Below, in pieces: positions 1 through 5,233 of a stretch of DNA of 5,233 bases (its first letter is position 1; the number at the start of each line of letters is the position of its first letter). Origin of the DNA: Phycisphaerae bacterium (GTDB lineage: Bacteria; Planctomycetota; Phycisphaerae; Phycisphaerales; SM1A02); contig JABJQE010000100.1 of the NCBI GenBank assembly GCA_018663565.1, positions 1-5,233 on the forward strand, given 5' to 3'. The notes beneath the pieces were generated by a model. The model saw only the letters and a list, made by a program, of their open reading frames with translations. It did not search any database and was not told where the DNA came from. The position numbers and the translations under genes are program-made.

Positions 1-1513
1 AATTTGCCTCGGCCCAGGTCGTCAACATGTACTCAAGATGCTCTGGCTCCCACGGAGAGGCCGCCGCAAGCAAGTCTCGAACGGCGGCAAGGCGTGAAAA
101 CCCGGTTGGTTCGCCCTTGCACAGTGCTTTCCGAATGGCCTTAGACATAGGCCACGTAATCTCATCATCAGACTGAAGAAAAAAGCGGCCCGAATCCATC
201 GGATCTCGCAGGGTTTTACTCCTTGCCTTGTTGGCAAGCGCAAAGATTCTAAATTGATGCGTGGTCATGGCCTCTAGAAAGTCAGTGCCATAATTCTGAC
301 AAAAGGCCTGCAGCCTCATAACGAACTCATCGTCATCCATGGCCTGAATCGCATCAAGATTGAAGGCAAGCAGTTTCGACCGGTCAAATTTGGCGGGACT
401 CTTCACAATGCGATCCAGACTGAATTGCTCGCACAAGAACGCACGGTCGAATTGCTCGCGGTCACCTCCGGGTGACCAGCCGAGCAGCGCGAGATAGTTG
501 ACAAGAACTTCTGGCAAGTACCCACCGCGGCGGAAGTCATCAATATTGATCTCTGGCAACTCAATGCCAAGCACTACAGCTAGGGACGTCGCCTCAGCAG
601 TTTCCAACTGAGACTTCTTATCACCCAGCCAAGCAGACCACCGAGCATCATCAATGCCAGAATTCGGCGGAGGCGCATCGATTCCACGCGTCTTGATTTC
701 AGCGCGAAGTGCCTTGTCTTTGTCTCGCTTCGACATCTTCGAGCCGTCAGGATTGAAGATAAGTGACACGTGCGCCCACACAGGCCGGTCGAATCCCAGC
801 GCATCCTGCAACAGCGCGTGCTTCGATGTATTGGCGAGATGTTCTTGACCTCTGATGACATGCGAGACGTTCATCAACGCATCGTCCACTACAACAGCGA
901 AGTGATAGGTGGGGTAGCCATCTGCCTTGCGAATCACAAAATCTTCGAGCTCCCCCGCCTCAATTCGCACCTCGCCAAGCACAGCGTCCTGCACGACAAT
1001 TGGCTCATCAGCAGGGACCAAAAATCGCACAACATGCGGCTTGCCCTCTGCGACGTATGACGCAACGGTTTCTGAGTCGAGCGATAAGGCCGCCCGGTCA
1101 TATCGATATGGCCGCTTCTCACTGCGAGCACGCTTGCGCGCGGCATCGAGTTCTTCAGGAGTTTCAAATGCTCGATAGGCAGCGCCAGAATCGAGGAGCT
1201 TCTGCATATAGGGATCATAAATATCCAATCGTTTCGACTGGTAATAGGGACCATCGTCGCCTCCCCCCAATCCGTGCCACTCCGGGCCTTCATCCCAGTC
1301 GATTCCGAGCCACATCAGGTCTTCAAGAAACCCGGTGCTCGCAGTGTCGCTTGATCGCTTTTGATCGGTGTCTTCGATACGCAGCAGAAACTTCCCCTCG
1401 TGCCCTCGCGCAAAGGCCCAGCAGAACAGGGCCGACCGAGCACCGCCAACGTGCAAGTGCCCGGTAGGACTTGGCGCAAACCGCGTCCGCACCATCGATT
1501 CGTTGATACTCAT
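1..1513 (-). CDS. gltX: Glutamyl-tRNA synthetase, 3' end cut off by the window edge
   Basis: This cytoplasmic class I aminoacyl-tRNA synthetase joins glutamate to tRNA-Glu using ATP. The frame is open from the ATG at 1513 to the left edge, giving 504 residues without a stop. The N-terminal Rossmann domain carries RFAPSPTG (residues 11-18), the HIGH-type signature HVGG (21-24) and RIEDTD (45-50). KMSKR is at 259-263. GYLPEVLVNYLALLGW (331-346) opens the helical anticodon-binding part, whose end is missing. Two oddities are visible. Only about 12 residues separate KMSKR from GYLPE in E. coli GltX as recalled, but here there are about 67, so roughly 50 residues are inserted. The cysteines of the zinc-binding element of E. 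coli GltX are also absent: YRAFETPEEL (113-122) has Ala and Glu where E. coli has Cys. The ATG overlaps the pssA stop as ATGA and has a GGAGG four bases upstream, which favours it over Met7. The GltX assignment is near certain; whether it also charges tRNA-Gln cannot be told. Confidence 0.96.
   Translation of the reverse strand, partial: MSINESMVRTRFAPSPTGHLHVGGARSALFCWAFARGHEGKFLLRIEDTDQKRSSDTASTGFLEDLMWLGIDWDEGPEWHGLGGGDDGPYYQSKRLDIYDPYMQKLLDSGAAYRAFETPEELDAARKRARSEKRPYRYDRAALSLDSETVASYVAEGKPHVVRFLVPADEPIVVQDAVLGEVRIEAGELEDFVIRKADGYPTYHFAVVVDDALMNVSHVIRGQEHLANTSKHALLQDALGFDRPVWAHVSLIFNPDGSKMSKRDKDKALRAEIKTRGIDAPPPNSGIDDARWSAWLGDKKSQLETAEATSLAVVLGIELPEINIDDFRRGGYLPEVLVNYLALLGWSPGGDREQFDRAFLCEQFSLDRIVKSPAKFDRSKLLAFNLDAIQAMDDDEFVMRLQAFCQNYGTDFLEAMTTHQFRIFALANKARSKTLRDPMDSGRFFLQSDDEITWPMSKAIRKALCKGEPTGFSRLAAVRDLLAAASPWEPEHLEYMLTTWAEAN
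1510..1513 (-). other. ATGA start/stop overlap joining pssA and gltX
   Basis: The last two bases of the pssA stop (TGA at 1512-1510) lie within the gltX ATG (1513-1511) or follow it directly, giving ATGA. This is a classical arrangement for translational coupling by ribosome re-initiation. The overlap is seen directly; coupling is inferred. Confidence 0.85.
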
Positions 1514-2457
1514 TCGACCTCCACGCCGCTCGCTGAATCATCCTTGCGAAAGAACATTCGCCAAGGTCCTGACAACACATATAAGACAAAGACGATGGCC
1601 AAAGTCTCCTGCAGCCACCACACAGCAAGTGAGAGCACCGCAACCACCCGAACGAGATATCCGAACGAGCGAGACCCTCGCAAATACCTATTGGCCATAT
1701 GCGAATAGGGAACAGCCGACACCATCATGATTGCGGAAATGAGCGTTATAACTGGAACAAGCAAGACAATACCCGCCGCGACCGCACTCAATATGGAATG
1801 CTCAGAACCCTGCCGAATATGCTCCAGATGCTCATGCAGAATCACGAGACCAACGACGGCGCCTGCGGCACCTGGCGTTGGCAGACCGCGAAAGTTCATA
1901 TGATCGCCTAGGCGACCACTCGCCGTTTCAACATTGAATCGAGCAAGCCTGAGCGCAGCGCAGCACACGTAGATTGCCGCAATCGCCCAGCAGAACTTGC
2001 CGAGCGTATTGCCCGCATCCGGACTCACGATGGTCTCGCCGGTGCCAAGGTATTGGCTCAATAGGTTGAGCATAATGAACGCAGGCGCGACACCAAAGGT
2101 GACGATGTCCGCAAACGAATCGAGTTGCCCGCCGAGCTCAGTCACGCTATTGGTCAAGCGGGCCACAGCGCCATCAAACGCGTCGAGCACGGTACCAAGC
2201 AGCACCAATGAGGCTGCTACGGTCAAACTGCTCCATCCCCATGGACCGAAGGCCAAATCGGGACCAATAGGCTTTGCAGCATAGTGAATGGCAGCAAAGC
2301 CAGATACGAGATTTCCTAGCGTGAGCAGTGTCGGCCATACGCCAATGGGGCCAAGCCGACGACGACGGCCAGCGGGCGCCGGCGATTCGTGTTCAGGCTC
2401 AAGATCAGTTGGGCATTCAGTCACGGACATCCCGGCATTGTACTTGGTCCCGGACAC
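1510..2457 (-). CDS. pssA: CDP-diacylglycerol-serine O-phosphatidyltransferase
   Basis: This integral membrane enzyme transfers phosphatidate from CDP-diacylglycerol to L-serine, giving phosphatidylserine and CMP, the first step towards phosphatidylethanolamine. The protein has 315 residues. The CDP-alcohol phosphotransferase signature DGx2ARx8Gx3Dx3D is complete, with D95, G96, A99, R100, G109, D113 and D117. LRLARFN (169-175) and NFRGLPTPGAAG (188-199) favour the serine enzyme over phosphatidylglycerophosphate synthase. By eye there are about seven or eight hydrophobic segments, starting near residue 42. The first 40 residues are hydrophilic and include RRRR at 31-34. At 315 residues it is longer than the short Bacillus type (about 180). 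The start is GTG, sharing one base with the upstream stop (TAGTG); only a weak GGCGAG lies two bases before it. The ATG at residue 10 (position 2430) is an alternative with no better ribosome binding site. The stop overlaps the gltX start. No phosphatidylserine decarboxylase gene is in the window. Confidence 0.93.
   Translation of the reverse strand: MSGTKYNAGMSVTECPTDLEPEHESPAPAGRRRRLGPIGVWPTLLTLGNLVSGFAAIHYAAKPIGPDLAFGPWGWSSLTVAASLVLLGTVLDAFDGAVARLTNSVTELGGQLDSFADIVTFGVAPAFIMLNLLSQYLGTGETIVSPDAGNTLGKFCWAIAAIYVCCAALRLARFNVETASGRLGDHMNFRGLPTPGAAGAVVGLVILHEHLEHIRQGSEHSILSAVAAGIVLLVPVITLISAIMMVSAVPYSHMANRYLRGSRSFGYLVRVVAVLSLAVWWLQETLAIVFVLYVLSGPWRMFFRKDDSASGVEVE
1518..1522 (-). promoter_or_regulatory. 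Shine-Dalgarno sequence of gltX
   Basis: GGAGG on the minus strand ends four bases before the ATG at 1513. It lies inside the last codons of pssA. It is the only strong ribosome binding site in the window and it fixes the gltX start, because the next in-frame Met (residue 7) would be 22 bases away. Together with the ATGA overlap it suggests that gltX can be initiated both by coupling to pssA and independently. Confidence 0.7.
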
Positions 2458-3122
2458 TACTCGCCGGCATCAAATCGAGGCACCAAGAGCACAACCCCCA
2501 CTGGAGGCTCTGCAGGGTAATTGCCCCAACCCATCGCCTCAGAAGCGGCAGACCGAGGAGGCCGAACGGCTTCTTCAGTGGCTGGCCAGGTAGTGCTTCC
2601 CGCTACAAGTATCACGGCATCGCCGGGTACAAGTAGCAGCTCGCGGCGGCCCGCTTCGCTCTGTTCGGACCGCACTCTGTACTCGACAACCGATCGCGGA
2701 CCAAGTTCAGTAATGATGGGCCAAGACCTTACTTCGAGCACGCTTGTTTGGCAGCCCGTGGCAATTCGCCACCGAACCGGTAAGCCAAGCCAACTCAGCT
2801 TCGGTGTACCTGTTGGGCGGATCGCACGGATGAGGCTCTCAATAGTCGACTCATCAACGATAAGCACCTCAAGTCCATCACCTGTGTGCTGATTGGTACG
2901 CACTCGCCGGGCGGCTGAATGAACAATCGCCTGATGAATTTCAGCAATCGTCGCATCAACAAAAACAGAGTGCATCTCGGTGCCCTCTCCTTCAATCCGC
3001 AACGTATGCGAAGACGGAGCCCGAGTATGGGCAGGCAGATCAGCAGGCTTGAGCGATGGAGATGAATCCGCAGAGGTGCAGCCCCCCATGCACGCAAACG
3101 CGAGCAGCAGGGTTCTCAGCAT
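2457..3122 (-). CDS. Putative lipoprotein of unknown function
   Basis: This is a 221-residue protein that I do not recognise. The N-terminus looks like a short lipoprotein signal: Arg3, a hydrophobic stretch (L5-A10), then MGGC with a candidate lipidated Cys15. Met at the -3 position is unusual but tolerated in lipoboxes. A Ser/Pro-rich linker follows to about residue 38, typical of lipoproteins tethered to a membrane. From about residue 40 the protein looks folded, with alternating beta-like segments (LRIEGEG 41-47, LEVLIVD 84-90, WRIATGC 118-124, SVVEYRV 144-150, LLLVPGDAVILVAG 162-175) and an amphipathic helix near 57-71. The C-terminus contains GVVLLVPRFDAGE. No catalytic motif stands out. 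The ATG overlaps the upstream LOG stop by seven bases (ATGCTGA), the stop shares one base with pssA, and no good Shine-Dalgarno sequence precedes it, so translational coupling is likely. The gene is probably real given its fit between neighbours; an envelope role is inferred from the signal alone. Confidence 0.8.
   Translation of the reverse strand: MLRTLLLAFACMGGCTSADSSPSLKPADLPAHTRAPSSHTLRIEGEGTEMHSVFVDATIAEIHQAIVHSAARRVRTNQHTGDGLEVLIVDESTIESLIRAIRPTGTPKLSWLGLPVRWRIATGCQTSVLEVRSWPIITELGPRSVVEYRVRSEQSEAGRRELLLVPGDAVILVAGSTTWPATEEAVRPPRSAASEAMGWGNYPAEPPVGVVLLVPRFDAGE
3116..3122 (-). other. Seven-base overlap joining the LOG and lipoprotein genes
   Basis: The lipoprotein ATG (3122-3120) precedes the LOG stop TGA (3118-3116) in the string ATGCTGA. 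With no good Shine-Dalgarno sequence upstream, the lipoprotein gene probably depends on ribosomes that have just finished the LOG gene. The overlap is seen; the dependence is inferred. Confidence 0.7.
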
Positions 3123-4183
3123 GAGCCGTCAAGAGGAAACAGGTTGATTCGGTCGATCAACTCTCGCACGCGTCCCCATCCACGTTTTGTATGCACGAAT
3201 GCGAGCCGCGGAAGGTCGAGATGATCGGTTTCGCCAGGCAACGCATCGCACTGCCGCATCTCGCCGCCATCGACCAGATCAGAAAACTCGTTCGAGAGAA
3301 CCTTCACTTGCTTCTCGCTCAAAGGCGACACAAGGCGAAGGACATAAGTAGGGCCCACATAGCGAGCCGAGTGATATCGCCTGTAGAACAAGCGGATGTG
3401 ATCACATGCATCCTGCGGGGAACTGGCAATATGCAGAAGCGAGAAATCCTCTTCGCTGATCCATCCATTGTCACAGAGATGTTCGCGGATGAATGCCAAC
3501 CAGTCTTCCCAGTATTCGCGGCCTTCGCCCTCGAGCAGAACCACGGGGACCACATTCGACTTGCCTGTCTGAATGAGCGTCAAACACTCAAACAGTTCGT
3601 CCATCGTGCCGAATCCACCAGGGAATACAGACACGGCGTCGGCATGCGCCATGAACATCAACTTGCGAGTAAAGAAGTACCGGAAGCTGACAAGTTTGGG
3701 ATCGCCTTCAATGACGGCATTTGCAGATGTCTCGAATGGAAGCCTGATGCGAAGCCCGAAGATTGACTCGCGGCTTGGCCCCTCATGGCCGGCCTTCATA
3801 ATGCCGTCGCCTGCGCCTGTAATGGTCATCCAATCCCGAGCGGCCATAAGGGCACTGAATTCCTTCGCCGCGATGTAGTCAGAATGATCCTCCGGCGTGC
3901 GAGCAGATCCGTAGATCGTCACCTTCCGCGTTCCTCGGTACTGATTGAACAGCAACCAAGAGTGCCGAATCTCTCGCACCGCGCGACTTACCAAACGCAG
4001 TTGCCCTTCGTCAGCGCCATCATCAAGCAATCTGATAGCAGTGCGGACAAGATCCTCAGCGTGGCGCCGATACTCATCTGCTACATCCGGAGAAAGTTCA
4101 GTCATAAAGGCTTCAACATCACGTCGAAGGCCCTCACGAACTGCATTCGGTCGAGGTGGCTTCATATCCATAGAACCATGCAT
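3116..4183 (-). CDS. LOG family / TIGR00730 Rossmann-fold protein, long form
   Basis: Members of this family, often misannotated as lysine decarboxylases, typically act as nucleoside 5'-monophosphate phosphoribohydrolases. Plant and some bacterial LOG enzymes release active cytokinin bases; the natural substrate in most bacteria is unsettled. The core runs from about residue 86 to 270 of 355. It has a first strand VTIYGSAR (88-95), TGAGDGIMKAGHEG (122-135), TRKLMF (172-177) and the diagnostic PGGFGTMDE (188-196). Arg173 and Glu196 fall where the family's catalytic Arg and Glu lie. The usual LOG protein has about 180-220 residues. Here there are about 85 extra N-terminal, mostly helical residues and an 80-residue C-terminal extension with VLRLVSPLS (281-289) and LPRLAFVHTKRGWGRVRELID (324-344 region), as I recall in other long-form members. 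The start at 4183 lacks a clear Shine-Dalgarno sequence; Met5 and Met7 are alternatives. The gene begins 23 bases after the AsmA-like gene and overlaps the lipoprotein gene. No cytokinin pathway gene is nearby, so a housekeeping nucleotide role is more likely. Confidence 0.9.
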   Translation of the reverse strand: MHGSMDMKPPRPNAVREGLRRDVEAFMTELSPDVADEYRRHAEDLVRTAIRLLDDGADEGQLRLVSRAVREIRHSWLLFNQYRGTRKVTIYGSARTPEDHSDYIAAKEFSALMAARDWMTITGAGDGIMKAGHEGPSRESIFGLRIRLPFETSANAVIEGDPKLVSFRYFFTRKLMFMAHADAVSVFPGGFGTMDELFECLTLIQTGKSNVVPVVLLEGEGREYWEDWLAFIREHLCDNGWISEEDFSLLHIASSPQDACDHIRLFYRRYHSARYVGPTYVLRLVSPLSEKQVKVLSNEFSDLVDGGEMRQCDALPGETDHLDLPRLAFVHTKRGWGRVRELIDRINLFPLDGSC

Positions 4184-4206
4184 GATATCTGAAACCGGGC
4201 AGCCTG

Positions 4207-5233
4207 CTAGTTGCTCGAGAATCCGGGCAAGGCCACCACATCAACCACAGGCTCGCCAACATGTCCATCTATCGAAATCTCATAGAACTGATCTTGGACC
4301 GCCCCAATGAGATCCCTCACGATGGGCCAGGCCCCCCGTGGGTGCAATCTCGCATGCGTTTCCATGGTCTCTAGGTCCAGCGTTCCGTCACCTCGCAAAC
4401 TGAATCCACCTTGACCAAACGGCCCACTTGCAAGAACGATCTTCTCCAGAATGGCCTGCTGGCCCAAAATGTAGAAGTCCACATCCACAAACGAAATGGC
4501 CCCAACAACAGGAGATGACAGGTGCAGGACCTGCTGAATAGCCACAAGCGCTGGCAATGTCTTCAGATGCCCCTGCGTCACTCGAAACGCTCCTACTCCG
4601 GTCGTTTCAGATGATGCCCCGGCCCGGCCTCTCAAGTGAAGCGAGGCATCCACCTCTCCGGTCGACGGCTGCTCGCCCTCCTTCTCCGCTCCTGGAAACA
4701 ACCGAGCCAACCGAGAATTGGCAACAGACACGTCAATTGCCCACGCGCCATCTTTGCCGCCCGCAAAGCCGCTCACGACACACCGACCTTCCCCAAGTTC
4801 GCCGACTAGATTGTCTATTGCAATCCGTGATGGAGCAGATTCGATTGGGGCACTCTGAATGGCACCGCGAATGTCCTCAAACACGGAATCCCGAATATGC
4901 GCTGATCCGCGTGCAACTTGCAAGTCAATCGTGGGATGGCTTGCGTCCAGGGCAATCGACGAGAAAATATCGGCATCAATCGATTTCAGTTTCATCCCAG
5001 TAGTCATGGCTGCACCTCGCAACATGACTTGCGCCTCGATAAGGCCATCCCACTCGCCGCCTCGTTCATCGATCTCAACTCTGAAAGGGGCAACGCGAGT
5101 TTTGTCATCGTCGGCTAGCTCGATGGAATCAAGAACATTCTTCCAGCCATCACCGGCAAGGGACACCAAGAGGTCATCACCAAGACCACCCACATACGAG
5201 CCACCTGCATCAATTCGCATTGGGTCGGTATCA
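4207..5233 (-). CDS. AsmA-like / DUF3971-type envelope protein, C-terminal part only
   Basis: The frame is open to the right edge (codons for DTDP precede the first visible Met), so the Met at 5220 is probably internal and the gene begins outside the window. The visible 341 residues have the repetitive beta-strand character of AsmA-like proteins, which are large, N-terminally membrane-anchored proteins of the cell envelope linked to outer membrane assembly or lipid transport. Counting from Met5220, the most telling part is residues 207-295: GVGAFRVTQGHLKTLPAL (208-225), a Val/Leu-rich helix, then ISFVDVDFYILGQQAILEKIVL (242-263) and GFSLRGDGTLDLETMETHARL (272-292). This matches the AsmA C-terminal pattern of a 'G-x-hydrophobic-x-dG-x-hydrophobic-LP' turn followed by a 'dF-x-hydrophobic' strand and a glycine-rich closing strand. 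No membrane segment or signal peptide is seen because the N-terminus is missing. The protein ends with TAG 23 bases before the LOG gene, so the two are probably cotranscribed. The family call is by pattern only. Confidence 0.72.
   Translation of the reverse strand, partial: DTDPMRIDAGGSYVGGLGDDLLVSLAGDGWKNVLDSIELADDDKTRVAPFRVEIDERGGEWDGLIEAQVMLRGAAMTTGMKLKSIDADIFSSIALDASHPTIDLQVARGSAHIRDSVFEDIRGAIQSAPIESAPSRIAIDNLVGELGEGRCVVSGFAGGKDGAWAIDVSVANSRLARLFPGAEKEGEQPSTGEVDASLHLRGRAGASSETTGVGAFRVTQGHLKTLPALVAIQQVLHLSSPVVGAISFVDVDFYILGQQAILEKIVLASGPFGQGGFSLRGDGTLDLETMETHARLHPRGAWPIVRDLIGAVQDQFYEISIDGHVGEPVVDVVALPGFSSN

Noticed and set aside
422..459. Direct repeat gaattgctcgc, two copies 27 bases apart
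   Set aside because: Both copies encode a Glu-Gln-Phe tripeptide in GltX (residues 352-355 and 361-364). Two short copies at a whole-codon spacing inside a conserved gene look like chance, not a regulatory repeat.
1000..1467. Plus-strand open frame of 155 codons opposite gltX
   Set aside because: It lies wholly antisense to the conserved GltX catalytic domain, and its translation is rich in Arg, His and Pro with no family resemblance.
1323..1643. Minus-strand open frame of 106 codons across the pssA-gltX junction
   Set aside because: It is out of frame with both genes, which are each confirmed by signature motifs over this stretch.
3191..3766. Plus-strand open frame of 191 codons opposite the LOG gene
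   Set aside because: It is antisense to a well-supported LOG gene with an intact PGGFGTMDE motif. Its translation has no recognisable domain, and long antisense frames are common in GC-rich genes.
4184..4206. Possible promoter or terminator in the 23-base gap between the AsmA-like and LOG genes
   Set aside because: The gap is too short for a complete promoter, and no GC-rich hairpin with a T run is visible.
4557..5003. Plus-strand open frame of 148 codons opposite the AsmA-like gene
   Set aside because: It is Arg/Ser/Pro-rich with low-complexity composition and antisense to a frame that stays open for over 1000 bases, so it is a shadow.

Overview
The window is densely coding. Five genes all lie on the minus strand, so they read from position 5233 down towards 1. 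Transcription order is: an AsmA-like envelope protein (C-terminal part, cut by the right edge), a long-form LOG/TIGR00730 Rossmann-fold protein, a small putative lipoprotein of unknown function, a CDP-diacylglycerol-serine O-phosphatidyltransferase (PssA), and a glutamyl-tRNA synthetase (GltX, cut by the left edge). No rRNA, tRNA, CRISPR array, insertion sequence, large repeat or convincing terminator was seen.

The layout looks like one operon. The only gap is 23 bases, between the AsmA-like gene and the LOG gene. The other three junctions overlap: 7 bases (ATGCTGA) between LOG and the lipoprotein gene, 1 base (TAGTG) between the lipoprotein gene and pssA, and 4 bases (ATGA) between pssA and gltX. 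The promoter must lie beyond the right edge, unless there is one inside a gene that cannot be recognised by eye. Only gltX has a strong Shine-Dalgarno sequence.

The organism is a bacterium with moderately high GC. The combination of a LOG protein with N- and C-terminal extensions, a GltX with a roughly 50-residue insertion just after its KMSKR motif, and an AsmA-like protein suggests a Planctomycetota genome, possibly the Phycisphaerae. This is inferred from recalled family resemblance, not from a search.

Functionally, the AsmA-like protein, the lipoprotein and PssA all point to the cell envelope. PssA makes phosphatidylserine, the precursor of phosphatidylethanolamine. GltX charges tRNA-Glu for translation, and the LOG protein probably hydrolyses nucleotide monophosphates. 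No shared pathway is evident for all five, so this reads as a housekeeping operon rather than a new accessory system. The points most worth a second look are the GltX insertion, the unrecognised lipoprotein and the tight coupling of pssA to gltX.
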